60,073 nucleotides of DNA from RGIG5612 sp045601405 (lineage in GTDB: Bacteria; Bacillota; Clostridia; Lachnospirales; Lachnospiraceae): contig JAZRZO010000071.1 in NCBI GenBank assembly GCA_045601405.1, forward strand, positions 1 through 60,073, in the 5' to 3' direction. The notes beneath the pieces were generated by a model. It saw nothing but the letters and a program-made list of their open reading frames with translations. It was not told where the DNA came from and did no database searches. A program made the position numbers and the translations under genes. Positions 27,569 to 36,932 of the stretch are shown piece by piece. Each line of letters starts with the position of its first letter. Positions within the stretch are counted from its first letter, which is position 1.

Positions 27569-29802
27569 TCAAATTAACTGACGCACCGGTAATCTTGAAA
27601 AAGGGAGCTGCGCCTGCGCCGCTGAGCGAGGGCGGGGCTGTTCAGAAAAAAGGGAGCATGGCCTGGCAGATACTCAAAAGCCACAATACGGCCGGGGATA
27701 TGGAAAAGCTCCGCATCCGCTTTGATAAACTCACGTCCCATGACATAACATATGTAGGGATAATCCAGACGGCCAGAGCATCAGGTCTGGAAAGATTCCC
27801 GATGCCGTATGTTCTTACCAATTGTCATAACTCGCTCTGCGCAGTAGGCGGGACCATCAACGAGGATGACCATGTTTTCGGACTCACCTGCGCCAGAAAG
27901 TATGGCGGGGTATATGTTCCTCCGCACCTTGCGGTGATCCACCAGTATGCAAGGGAAATGCTCGCAACCGCAGGCGGCATGATCTTAGGCAGTGATTCCC
28001 ATACAAGATACGGGGCGCTTGGCTGTATGGCGGTAGGCGAGGGTGGACCGGAGCTGGTAAAGCAGCTTCTGAACAAGACCTACGATATAGACATGCCGGA
28101 GGTGATATGCGTTTATCTCACCGGAAAATGTGAAAAGGGTGTAGGTCCGCAGGATGTTGCGCTGGCTCTTATCGGGGCAGTCTTTAAGAACGGTTTTGTT
28201 AAGAATAAGGTTCTTGAGTTCACGGGTCCCGGGGTGGACAATCTTTCAGCCGACTTCAGGATAGGCATAGATGTAATGACTACAGAGACCACCTGCCTTT
28301 CTTCCATCTGGCACACGGACAGCGTGATCAAGGATTTTTATGAGATACACGGAAGAGGCGGGGATTACAAAGAGCTTTCACCGGAGGACGGAGCATATTA
28401 TGACGGGCTTGTTGAGATAGACCTTTCCAAGATCAAACCTATGATCGCAATGCCCTTCCATCCAAGCAATGTTTATACTATCGATGAGGTTAACGAAAAT
28501 ACCGGGGATATACTGGCGATCACCGAGGAGAACGCGAAGATAAGCTTAGAGGGAGCCGTGGAATATTCCCTGATGGATAAGATAAAAGACGGCAGGCTCT
28601 GCGTGGACCAGGGGGTTATCGCAGGCTGCGCGGGCGGCGGCTTTGAGAATATCGCGGACGCGGCAGATATCCTTTCGGGAAGAAGCTGCGGCAACGGAGA
28701 ATTTTCACTGAATGTGTATCCGGCAAGTCAGCCGATATATATGGAAATGGTAAAGAACGGGATCGCTGAAAAGCTCATGGCTTCGGGCGCAGTGCTGAAA
28801 ACAGCTTTTTGCGGACCATGCTTCGGCGCAGGCGATACACCGGCAAACAATTCCTTCAGCATCAGACATTCCACGAGGAATTTCCCGAACAGGGAGGGAA
28901 GCAAGCTTCAGAGCGGCCAGATAGCTTCGGTCGCGCTGATGGATGCAAGGTCTATCGCGGCGACGGCCGCGAACGGAGGCGTTCTAACATCCGCCTGCGA
29001 TTTTGACATTGAATATACCAGGCCGAAATATTTCTTTGACGGCGGCATATATGAAAAACGTGTCTATGACAGCAAGGGCGTTCCTAATCCGGATTCGCAG
29101 ATCAAGCAGGGGCCTAACATCAAGGACTGGCCGCAGATGAATGCGCCGAAAGATAACTTACTGCTCCGGGTGGTAAGCGTTATCATGGATCCGGTGACAA
29201 CAACGGATGAGCTCATCCCGTCGGGAGAGACCTCCTCATACCGCTCAAATCCGGAAGGCCTTGCGGAATTCACACTCTCCAGAAAAGACCCGGAATATGT
29301 GGGTGAGGCGAAGAAGGTGCGTGCCGCGGAGCAGGCCAAGAACGGGAATAAAGAGATAGAGCTGAGTGAAGCGAAAGAAGCGTTAAAGACGATAGAGGAA
29401 GCCTTTGGCATTACGGCAGCAGACATCTCTATCGGATCAACGATCTATGCCCGCAAGCCGGGCGACGGCAGCGCGAGAGAGCAGGCGGCATCCTGTCAGA
29501 AGGTGCTCGGAGGTTGGGCAAATATCGCCGAGGAATACGCCACCAAGAGATATCGCTCAAACCTTATCAACTGGGGAATGCTCCCGCTGCTTTTCAAAGA
29601 GGAGAAGCTTCCTTTTGAAAAGGGCGCGTGGATATTCATCCCGGATATCAGGACGGCGGTAGCCGAAGGAAAAACAGAGATCGGAGCCTTTGTGGTGAGC
29701 GGCGGAAAAACACAGAAGCTTACACTCGGCATGGATCCCGTTACCGATGATGAAAAAGACATCATTCTCAAGGGCTGCCTGATAAACTATTACAGAGACT
29801 AA
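27565..29802 (+). CDS. aconitase-family hydratase
   Basis: A 745-residue enzyme of the aconitase/dehydratase superfamily, most like the YbhJ-type group of uncharacterised hydratases. Recognisable core motifs are LTNCHNSLCAVGG, ILGSDSHTRYGALGCMAVGE, and cysteines for a [4Fe-4S] cluster in TTETTCLSSIWHTD and TAFCGPCFGAGDTPANN. The swivel domain at the C-terminus includes SIGSTIYARKPGDGSAREQA. It is translationally coupled to the PocR regulator. The substrate is unknown: a hydroxy-tricarboxylate other than citrate is likely, since no other TCA genes are near. Confidence 0.82.
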   Translation: MIKLTDAPVILKKGAAPAPLSEGGAVQKKGSMAWQILKSHNTAGDMEKLRIRFDKLTSHDITYVGIIQTARASGLERFPMPYVLTNCHNSLCAVGGTINEDDHVFGLTCARKYGGVYVPPHLAVIHQYAREMLATAGGMILGSDSHTRYGALGCMAVGEGGPELVKQLLNKTYDIDMPEVICVYLTGKCEKGVGPQDVALALIGAVFKNGFVKNKVLEFTGPGVDNLSADFRIGIDVMTTETTCLSSIWHTDSVIKDFYEIHGRGGDYKELSPEDGAYYDGLVEIDLSKIKPMIAMPFHPSNVYTIDEVNENTGDILAITEENAKISLEGAVEYSLMDKIKDGRLCVDQGVIAGCAGGGFENIADAADILSGRSCGNGEFSLNVYPASQPIYMEMVKNGIAEKLMASGAVLKTAFCGPCFGAGDTPANNSFSIRHSTRNFPNREGSKLQSGQIASVALMDARSIAATAANGGVLTSACDFDIEYTRPKYFFDGGIYEKRVYDSKGVPNPDSQIKQGPNIKDWPQMNAPKDNLLLRVVSVIMDPVTTTDELIPSGETSSYRSNPEGLAEFTLSRKDPEYVGEAKKVRAAEQAKNGNKEIELSEAKEALKTIEEAFGITAADISIGSTIYARKPGDGSAREQAASCQKVLGGWANIAEEYATKRYRSNLINWGMLPLLFKEEKLPFEKGAWIFIPDIRTAVAEGKTEIGAFVVSGGKTQKLTLGMDPVTDDEKDIILKGCLINYYRD

Positions 29803-29855
29803 AAAAGAAATAAACAGTACATTTTATCGTCGCAAAAATTTAACAAAACAGGGTA

Positions 29856-29884
29856 TTGACGTCTACAGTATACATTTATAAAAT
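29856..29884 (+). promoter_or_regulatory. promoter of the tad operon
   Basis: TTGACG, 17 bases, TAAAAT. The predicted transcription start (about 29891) falls inside the left arm of the terminator hairpin of the upstream hydratase, so promoter and terminator overlap. Confidence 0.6.
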
Positions 29885-29916
29885 ACAGCCACATCACTTG
29901 ATGATGTGGCTGTTTT
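29885..29916 (+). terminator. terminator after the hydratase gene
   Basis: A 12-bp stem (ACAGCCACATCA with TGATGTGGCTGT) over a five-base loop, followed by TTTTAACA. It ends the PocR-hydratase transcript. Confidence 0.75.
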
Positions 29917-29952
29917 AACAGTTCTATCCGATGATCCGGGCACTTTCCCCAA

Positions 29953-30873
29953 ATGTCAAAAAGAAGAGTTGCCGTTTATGACAGCAGCAGGGAATATGTA
30001 GAAAATCTGATAAGCCGCCTGAAGAAAAAAGACAGGCTGTCGGCAGAGATAACGGGCTTCACCGATACCGGCGCGCTTTCATCATATCTTGAAAAGCACA
30101 GTGTGGAGATACTCCTTTTTTCAATGGAGGAATTGATAGATGAGGCCGCGGCGGGCAACGAGAGCTGCGATGATTTTTTAAACCATGAAAGGGTGAAGCA
30201 GTTTATCTACTTCGGAGAAAAGCGAAATACCAAAAGCAGCATTTTACATATCAACAAGTATCAGCCGGTGGAGGCAATACTTAAAGACCTGGAAATGGCG
30301 TTGGGAAAAGACAGCGGAAAAGAGAGCAAAGAAGAGACGGAGCTATACGCAGTCTATTCTCCCGCGGAAGGGAAAAGCTGTATCAGAATGAGTCTTGGCA
30401 TCGCGAGGGAGCTTTCGCGAAACGCCGCGGCGCTTCTTATAGACATGGAGAGGTTCTCGCTTCTGGAGGATATAACCGGCGCAAAAGGCGCCGCGGGAAT
30501 ATCGCCTCTTATATATTTTCTCAAAACGGACAAAAACAGGATAAGGGGATATATCAAAAAGACCGTTTTCAGATACGAGGACACTGACATAATATGCGCG
30601 CCCGAATATATGGAGGATATAAACGAGCTTTCCGAGGAGGAATGGCCCGCCTTCCTTAAGATGATGGGCGCAGAGGGCGGATATGAAAAGATAGTGCTGA
30701 ACATGGGCGCAGCATTCAGGAACATAACGCAGCTCTTTGAAGCATGCAAAAAGATCTACATAGCGGAACCGCAGAATGCGGAGGAAAACGCAAAGCTTAA
30801 AAAGCTGAAAAGCTTTATAAAAAAACACGGCAGCAGTGACATGGCAGATAAGATGTACATAGTAAAAAGATAG
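29953..30873 (+). CDS. TadZ/CpaE-like pilus localisation protein
   Basis: The first gene of the Tad pilus operon. A receiver-like N-terminal domain (about 1-115) is followed by a ParA/MinD-like domain. The Walker A region is degenerate (YSPAEGKSCIRMSLGIAREL in place of KGGxGKT), as in many TadZ proteins, so ATP hydrolysis is doubtful. TadZ homologues mark the cell pole for pilus assembly. No Shine-Dalgarno sequence is visible before the ATG, although about 60 bases of leader are expected. Confidence 0.75.
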   Translation: MSKRRVAVYDSSREYVENLISRLKKKDRLSAEITGFTDTGALSSYLEKHSVEILLFSMEELIDEAAAGNESCDDFLNHERVKQFIYFGEKRNTKSSILHINKYQPVEAILKDLEMALGKDSGKESKEETELYAVYSPAEGKSCIRMSLGIARELSRNAAALLIDMERFSLLEDITGAKGAAGISPLIYFLKTDKNRIRGYIKKTVFRYEDTDIICAPEYMEDINELSEEEWPAFLKMMGAEGGYEKIVLNMGAAFRNITQLFEACKKIYIAEPQNAEENAKLKKLKSFIKKHGSSDMADKMYIVKR

Positions 30874-30881
30874 GAGAGGAT

Positions 30882-32048
30882 ATGGAGCTTGTTGAGAAAT
30901 TAAAAGAAAGACTGATAAACGGGATAGACATCACACGGGATCTGAGCGACGAGGAGCTTAACGAGATCATCACAGAAATGGTTCTTGAGGAATACCACGA
31001 AAGGCAGATATCACTCAGAGAGAAGCTAAAGATAAGCAGGGAGCTGTTTAACGCCATCAGAGGTCTGGACATAATACAGGATATCTTAGAGGACGATGAG
31101 ATTACGGAGATAATGATAAACAGCTATAACGAGATCTTTGTGGAAAAATACGGGAAGCTTTACAGGTTTGACGGTGCCTTTTCCTCAGAGGAGAGGCTGA
31201 TGAACATTATCCAGACCATAGTTGCCAAGGCAAATAAGCGTGTTAACGAGGCATCTCCGATAGTTGATGTCAGACTCGCAGACGGCTCCAGGGTAAATGT
31301 GGTGCTAAGTCCCGTTGCGGTCAGAGGTCCGGCGGTGACCATAAGGAAATTTCCGAAAAAGGCCATGTCCATGGAAGATCTGATAGAAAAAGCCACGATC
31401 ACCGCAGAGGCGGCGGAATATATGAAGACCCTGGTGGAGCGGGGCTACAACATTTTCATCAGCGGCGGCACGGGCAGCGGAAAAACAACCTTTCTTAACG
31501 CGCTGTCGGCATATATTCCCTCCTCGGAAAGGATAATAACCATAGAAGATTCGGCCGAGCTTAAGATAGCGGGTATAGACAACCTGGTAAGCATGGAGTG
31601 CCGGCAGGCAAACGTGGAAGGGGAAAACGAAGTCACGATGAGAGACCTCATACGCACCTCCCTTAGAATGAGGCCTAACAGGATAATCGTGGGAGAGGTC
31701 AGGGGCGCGGAGGCGCTGGATATGCTTCAGGCTATGAATACAGGGCATGACGGCAGCCTTTCCACCGGACATGCCAACTCACCGGCAGATATGCTTTCGC
31801 GCCTTGAGACCATGGTCCTTACCGGAACGGATATGCCTCTTTCCGCTATAAGGGCGCAGATAGCCTCGGCCATAGATGTGCTGGTTCATCTGGAAAGGAT
31901 GAGGGACGGATCAAGAAAGGTGATAGAGATATCCGAGATCACAGGTATCCAAAACGGCAGCATCGCCATAAGTCCGTTGTTCTGCTTTTTTGAGGGCGGT
32001 CTTGTACGTTCCGGGAACGAAATGAAAAATAAAAGATCATATTTTTGA
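30882..32048 (+). CDS. tadA: Tad pilus ATPase TadA/CpaF
   Basis: The type II/IV secretion ATPase that drives polymerisation and retraction of Flp pilin. It has an N-terminal helical domain, Walker A GGTGSGKTT (residues 195-203), the Asp box IITIEDSAEL, Walker B RPNRIIVGEVRGAEA, and the His box STGHANSPADMLSRLE. 388 residues is slightly short because of a compact N-terminus. It acts on the inner membrane face with the two TadB/TadC proteins encoded next. The RBS is AGGAGAGG. Confidence 0.93.
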   Translation: MELVEKLKERLINGIDITRDLSDEELNEIITEMVLEEYHERQISLREKLKISRELFNAIRGLDIIQDILEDDEITEIMINSYNEIFVEKYGKLYRFDGAFSSEERLMNIIQTIVAKANKRVNEASPIVDVRLADGSRVNVVLSPVAVRGPAVTIRKFPKKAMSMEDLIEKATITAEAAEYMKTLVERGYNIFISGGTGSGKTTFLNALSAYIPSSERIITIEDSAELKIAGIDNLVSMECRQANVEGENEVTMRDLIRTSLRMRPNRIIVGEVRGAEALDMLQAMNTGHDGSLSTGHANSPADMLSRLETMVLTGTDMPLSAIRAQIASAIDVLVHLERMRDGSRKVIEISEITGIQNGSIAISPLFCFFEGGLVRSGNEMKNKRSYF

Positions 32049-32058
32049 GGAGGAATGT

Positions 32059-32811
32059 TTGAAGAAGCAGGTTAAAGATAAAAAGAACAGCATTTATCTT
32101 TCGAGGCTTGACCTTGTAAAAGAGATAGCGGTATGCGTCCTGTTTGCCGGGATATTATACCTTTTCTTCAGATCTGTTCTTGTGATGGCAGCTATGCCGC
32201 TTTTCATCTTTCTTCACCATAAAAGGTATAAGCGCGCCATGCGGAAGAAATACAATGAAACAGTCTGCGCCCAGTTCAAGGATGCGCTCAACGCTATAGC
32301 CGCAGCCTTAAGGGCGGGGTATTCGGCGGAAAATGCCATCGCGGAAAGCCGCGGTGAGATGGAGATCATATACGGAAAGGACGCACCCATATCACGGGAG
32401 CTGAGCCTGATGGAAAATCAGATAAAGCTGGGAATAACGGCGGAGCAGGCAATAGAAGAACTTGCCGCAAGGACACAGATATCCGAGATAGAAACCTTTG
32501 CTGCCGTGTTTAAAACGGCAAAGAGCTCAGGTGGGGACATGGTAAGGATAATCCAGGAAACAGCGGAAGAGATCAGCGATAAGATAGAGACAAAAAAAGA
32601 GATAGCGGTTGTATTAAGCTCCAAAAAGCTGGAGAAAAATATAATGGCGCTGATGCCGCCGGCAATGATCCTTTACATTGAGGTCACATCAGGCGGGATG
32701 ATAGCCCCTCTCTTCGGAAACATAAAAGGAATAGTGATAATGGCTGCGTCTCTGGCAGTGTATATTCTCGCAGTCTTACTTTCGGAAAAGATAACGGATA
32801 TAGAGGTATAG
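32059..32811 (+). CDS. tadB: Tad inner-membrane platform protein TadB
   Basis: A type II secretion F-domain protein (250 residues). Two hydrophobic segments at about 27-48 are followed by the F domain (FKDALNAIAAALRAGYSAENAI, then TFAAVFKTAKSSGGDMVRII) and two C-terminal membrane segments. The start is TTG at 32059: GAGGAGG is 5-6 bases upstream, and the nearby ATG at 32055 runs into a stop after six codons. The stop is immediately followed by the tadC-like start. Confidence 0.88.
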   Translation: MKKQVKDKKNSIYLSRLDLVKEIAVCVLFAGILYLFFRSVLVMAAMPLFIFLHHKRYKRAMRKKYNETVCAQFKDALNAIAAALRAGYSAENAIAESRGEMEIIYGKDAPISRELSLMENQIKLGITAEQAIEELAARTQISEIETFAAVFKTAKSSGGDMVRIIQETAEEISDKIETKKEIAVVLSSKKLEKNIMALMPPAMILYIEVTSGGMIAPLFGNIKGIVIMAASLAVYILAVLLSEKITDIEV

Positions 32812-34239
32812 ATGATATATGTTTATGCGGGCCTGTCAGTGCTCATCCTGCTGGGAATGATCGTGAGCGCGGGCTACAAAAAGGATCTGATAAAAAGCCT
32901 TGATAAAAAGGAACATCCCTTCAGGATTTTTTATCCGCTGGCCGCAAGACTGACAGACTTAAGAAAAAAAACCGGAAATAAAAGCAGACGTTCCGAAGCG
33001 CTCCTTAAAAGCATCTGCGTTAAGGAAAATGTGGATAAGGAAAGCTATGCGCTGATGCTGAAGAAAACAGCTCTGGCGATAACGCTCGTGGCAGGCGCAG
33101 CCCTGCTGGGAACATTTATGTGCGTCTCGGACAGGAAGGCTTCCAATGTGAAGAGCATAGAAAGAAATGCTGCCGGAGGACAGAGCCGGAATGTGGAGCT
33201 TGAGGTAGCCTATCAGGGCAGGGAGGAGCTGGTAAATATAGAGGTGGAGGCGGAAAAGCTTACGGAAGAGGAAATACTTAAAAAGCTGGACAACTCCATA
33301 GACGGGATATTCAAAAAGGCGCTCGGAGAAAACAAGGACGCGCAAAAGGTAAATAAACCGCTTGAGCTCATATACGAATACAACGGCATAAAGATCAGGT
33401 GGGAGATAGAGGATACTGAGCTTGTCGGCTATGACGGGCAGATAAAGATACCGGATGATGAAAAAAACACATTCGCGGTCACGCTTTTCGCAACACTGAG
33501 TCTGGACGGGGTGAGCAAAACCTATAACTTCCCCATAGCTGTAAGCGCAAGGGAAATGTCGGAAAAGGAGAAGCTGGTCTCGGATATATTAAAGGAAATA
33601 GAAGAGGGCAACAGTGGATATGAAAAAAAGGTCGATCTTCCGGAAAGCCTTAACGGACAGGGGATAAGCTTCAGCAGAAAACGGCCGGAAAACGAGGCGG
33701 TGATACTCGTGATCGCGTTGCTGGCCGCGGCAATCATATTCATAGGATATGACAGGATACTTGAAGAAAAGGTAAAGAAAAGGAACGACCAGCTCCTTAT
33801 GGATTTCGCGGAGATAACATCGAGGCTCAGTCTGTTATACGGAGCAGGCTGCGGCCTGAGACAGGCATGGGAGCGGATAGTGAAGGAAAGCGAAAAAAGA
33901 AAAGAGAAGCGCTTTGCATACAGCGAGATGAAGCTTGCCCTGGAAAAGATGAAGAACGGTATGAGTGAAAACGAAGCATATAAACAGTTCGGAAAGAGGT
34001 GCGGTCTTCACCAGTATATAAAGCTCGGCAATCTGCTGGATCAGAATCTGTCCAAGGGAAGCCGTGGTCTGAAAGAGATACTTAAGGCCGAATCGGAAGA
34101 AGCCTTTGAGGAAAGAAAGAGGCTCGCTCGCAAAAAGGGGGAGGAGGCAGGCACAAAAATGCTCGTTCCCATGGTGCTTATGATGCTTGTTGTGGTAGTG
34201 ATAGTGGCAGTTCCGGCTTTAATGTCGATAAATCTATAA
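32812..34239 (+). CDS. tadC: TadC-like platform protein with large extracytoplasmic insertion
   Basis: The C-terminal part (about 330-465) is a type II secretion F domain (FAEITSRLSLLYGAGCGLRQ, FGKRCGLHQYIKLGNLLDQN) ending in a membrane segment. Unlike common TadC (about 300 residues) the protein has 475. After a first membrane segment (3-20) and a second (about 85-105), a charged soluble stretch of about 180 residues follows, before a third membrane segment near 298-316. The insertion contains repeated beta-like strands (ELEVAYQGREELVNIEVEAE, LIYEYNGIKIRWEIEDTEL) and should face outside the cytoplasm. Confidence 0.8.
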   Translation: MIYVYAGLSVLILLGMIVSAGYKKDLIKSLDKKEHPFRIFYPLAARLTDLRKKTGNKSRRSEALLKSICVKENVDKESYALMLKKTALAITLVAGAALLGTFMCVSDRKASNVKSIERNAAGGQSRNVELEVAYQGREELVNIEVEAEKLTEEEILKKLDNSIDGIFKKALGENKDAQKVNKPLELIYEYNGIKIRWEIEDTELVGYDGQIKIPDDEKNTFAVTLFATLSLDGVSKTYNFPIAVSAREMSEKEKLVSDILKEIEEGNSGYEKKVDLPESLNGQGISFSRKRPENEAVILVIALLAAAIIFIGYDRILEEKVKKRNDQLLMDFAEITSRLSLLYGAGCGLRQAWERIVKESEKRKEKRFAYSEMKLALEKMKNGMSENEAYKQFGKRCGLHQYIKLGNLLDQNLSKGSRGLKEILKAESEEAFEERKRLARKKGEEAGTKMLVPMVLMMLVVVVIVAVPALMSINL

Positions 34240-34252
34240 AAAGGAGGCCTAT

Positions 34253-34435
34253 ATGTTAACAGCTTTAAAGTGGAAAATAAGAAATTTCTTCAATGAAGAG
34301 GATGGGATCGGAGTAGTTGAGGTTATACTCATCCTGCTCGTGCTTGTCGGGCTTGTGATCATCTTTAAGGATCAGATAGTTTCTCTGGCAAGGAGTATCT
34401 TCTCCAACATCAGCAGTCAGGTAGATACCATATAA
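34253..34435 (+). CDS. flp: Flp-type major pilin precursor
   Basis: A 60-residue pilin precursor: a basic leader, then NEEDG and IGVVEVILILLVLVGLVII. Cleavage after Gly18 would give the usual Glu at +5 (Glu23) of type IVb pilins, followed by a hydrophobic helix and a short tail (NISSQVDTI). AAAGGAGG precedes the ATG. The A24 peptidase further down the operon is the likely processing enzyme. Confidence 0.88.
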   Translation: MLTALKWKIRNFFNEEDGIGVVEVILILLVLVGLVIIFKDQIVSLARSIFSNISSQVDTI

Positions 34436-34456
34436 ATTCAGCAAGGCGGCCGGATC

Positions 34457-36004
34457 ATGTATTCAAAAAACCATTTTAAACTCTCCTCTTACAAATATAT
34501 GAAGGCGGGTATAACGATATACCTTACCCTGATGCTTACGGTTTCAATGGCGCTGATCTTTACTCTTGTTGAATCCGGCCGCGCAAGCGCCGTTAACGCC
34601 AGGCTCAGGAGTATTACATATATGGCGGCAGATTCCGCTTTCGCGGAATTTGCCCAGCCGCTCTTCGACAGATATGGTGTAATGTTTCTTTTTGCTGATG
34701 AGGAGGGTTTCCTTAACAAATTCAATGATTATGCGTTGGCAAATATCGACATGGCCGGAACAGGCATTTTTCCAAGTACAGATCTTTATGCCATGTCATT
34801 TAACGGCAGCGAGGTAAACAGTGTGACCTGGGCAACAGACCGAAGAGGAGCCGTCCTTACGGACCAGATCTGCGAATATATGAAATATCACGCGCCTCAG
34901 GCGGCGGCGGAGAATATCCTTTCCGATATCAGTTTTTTTGAACAGACGGAGGAAACAAGGAAGTCATATCAGCAGATAAATGACGCAGATCAGGATTACT
35001 CCGAATATTTAGAGGCATATAAGAGCGCGCCGGAGGAGGGAGAAGGATATGAAGAGACCGATGGCTATGAGGATTACGGCGATAGCTATGAAGACGGGGA
35101 TACATCTTATAAAAGCCCGGATTTCATCAGAAAAGTAAATTCGCAGTACAGGCTGGGGATATTGGATCTTCTCGGGGTCGAAATATCAGACAAAGGGGTG
35201 GAGACAAAAGGCTTTCCCTCAAAAACAACAGATAAAAACGGCGCAGGTGAGGAAGCGGAAACCTTTGTGGATAAATCCGAAAAAAAACTGCTGATGTGTG
35301 AGTACATAGGAGAGCATATGTCATCATATACAAAAAAGCTTGATGGCTGTGTGCTGGATTATGAAATGGAATACATTTTAGGCGGAAAGGAAACTGACAG
35401 GGAAAACCTGTCCTGGGTTGCAGACCGGCTGATACTTTTAAGGTGCGGCGCCAATATTTTAAGCTTAATGATGGACGGAGAAAAAAAGCTGGAGATACAG
35501 GGGCTGGCAGCGGGCGTGGCGGGGTGGACCGGCCAGACCTGGCTGGTAAAGCTCATGGAGATGCTGATAACCTTCGTCTGGGCTCTTGCGGAAGCGATGA
35601 TGGATGTAAAGGGGCTTCTGGAGGGAAAGAAGGCTGCGATATTAAAACAAAAGGATGACTGGAACATATCTGTCAGCGGACTGGAAAACTATTCAGACGG
35701 AAACATGGATGTAAAGGATAACCCCACAGGACTTGATTATGACGGATATCTGAAGCTGCTGCTTATGATACAGGGCAGGGAAACACAAAGCTTCAGGGTA
35801 ATGGATGTTATGGAAATGAACATGAGAGCCTTTGAAAATCCGGAATTCCGGCTGAAGGACTGCATCGCCGAAGCAAGTGTGGAGGTATCCTACAGAGCTC
35901 CCGCCGTATTTTCGGCGCTGATACCGTCAAAGAGCAGACCGGCAGCAGCGCCGCGCGGCTACAGCTTCACCTTCACCCAGGAATACTCATACCAGCCGGC
36001 ATAA
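34457..36004 (+). CDS. DUF5702-like Tad-associated surface protein
   Basis: A 515-residue protein with one N-terminal membrane segment (KAGITIYLTLMLTVSMALIF) followed by ESGRASAVNARLRSITYMAADSAF, a pattern shared with TadG/DUF5702 pseudopilin-like proteins. The rest is predicted extracytoplasmic, including an acidic tyrosine-rich stretch (about residues 185-215, repeated GYE/DYGDSYEDG). It probably caps or anchors the pilus; function is inferred from position only. Confidence 0.7.
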   Translation: MYSKNHFKLSSYKYMKAGITIYLTLMLTVSMALIFTLVESGRASAVNARLRSITYMAADSAFAEFAQPLFDRYGVMFLFADEEGFLNKFNDYALANIDMAGTGIFPSTDLYAMSFNGSEVNSVTWATDRRGAVLTDQICEYMKYHAPQAAAENILSDISFFEQTEETRKSYQQINDADQDYSEYLEAYKSAPEEGEGYEETDGYEDYGDSYEDGDTSYKSPDFIRKVNSQYRLGILDLLGVEISDKGVETKGFPSKTTDKNGAGEEAETFVDKSEKKLLMCEYIGEHMSSYTKKLDGCVLDYEMEYILGGKETDRENLSWVADRLILLRCGANILSLMMDGEKKLEIQGLAAGVAGWTGQTWLVKLMEMLITFVWALAEAMMDVKGLLEGKKAAILKQKDDWNISVSGLENYSDGNMDVKDNPTGLDYDGYLKLLLMIQGRETQSFRVMDVMEMNMRAFENPEFRLKDCIAEASVEVSYRAPAVFSALIPSKSRPAAAPRGYSFTFTQEYSYQPA

Positions 36005-36029
36005 AAGCAGAAAGGAATGTCCTTTGTAA

Positions 36030-36932
36030 ATGAAAAAAGCAGATAAGATAAATAAAAATGATCACGTATCCGCAGGCATATCCGAAAAACAAAGGACATT
36101 CCATTTTGCTTTAAAAGGAATAAGCGCCTCGCTTACTCTTGAAGCGGCTCTTGTTCTGCCACTCTTCATCTTTTTTATTGTGGCCCTGCTGAATTTTATC
36201 CTGTTAGTCTCCCTGCAGACAGACATTCAGCTGGCGGTGGAGGAGAGCGCAAGGAGCCTTGGCAAAAAGATGTATCTTGCGGAGAACGCAAAGGACATAA
36301 CGCAGATACCGGATGAAGAGGAGGGGTCGCTGATCGCCGGCGGGATAACCGACCTTGCGATAAGAGCCTCGGTACTGAAGGGAAGCATGAAGGCAAAGCT
36401 GGATGCGTCCGCAGTAAAAGGCGGAAGCGCAGGACTGCATGTGTATAACTCCTCCTATGACGCCGATACGGGAATACTGGATATCATAGTAAATTATACG
36501 TACAAGATACCTTATCTTCCATCCGGCGTGGGGGAACTGAGAATGGCGCAGCGCTGCCGCGCTCATGTATGGACGGGCAGGAAGCTTAAGGATAGCGGCG
36601 GCGCGGGCAGCACTGACTCCGGCAAAGTCTATGTCACTCCCCACGGAAGCGTTTACCATAAAAGCAAAGCCTGTCCGTACCTTGATCTGTCGGTACAGGC
36701 TATGTCTCAGGAAGAGGCGGAGGCCGCAAGAAACAGGTCCGGAGGAAAATATTATCTGTGCACCGACTGCTGCAAAAAGGGCGGGCAATATTCCACGGTT
36801 TATGTAACGGATTACGGCACGAATATGCACTCTGATATCAACTGCACCGGGCTGAAGAGAACGCTGATAGAAAAAGATATGTCTGAGGTGGGGAGTATGC
36901 ATGCGTGTCCCAAGTGCGGGGTGGATCACTGA
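36030..36932 (+). CDS. TadE-like pseudopilin with two His/Cys repeats
   Basis: The N-terminus carries a pseudopilin-like segment (SASLTLEAALVLPLFIFFIV) with Glu in the usual place. The last 95 residues hold two related repeats: VYVTPHGSVYHKSKACPYL ending in CTDCC, and VYVTDYGTNMHSDINCTGL ending in CPKCG. Each has the form His-x3/4-Cys then Cys-x2-Cys, which looks like a metal site or a redox/disulfide module outside the membrane. The stop overlaps the next ATG (TGATG). Confidence 0.75.
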   Translation: MKKADKINKNDHVSAGISEKQRTFHFALKGISASLTLEAALVLPLFIFFIVALLNFILLVSLQTDIQLAVEESARSLGKKMYLAENAKDITQIPDEEEGSLIAGGITDLAIRASVLKGSMKAKLDASAVKGGSAGLHVYNSSYDADTGILDIIVNYTYKIPYLPSGVGELRMAQRCRAHVWTGRKLKDSGGAGSTDSGKVYVTPHGSVYHKSKACPYLDLSVQAMSQEEAEAARNRSGGKYYLCTDCCKKGGQYSTVYVTDYGTNMHSDINCTGLKRTLIEKDMSEVGSMHACPKCGVDH

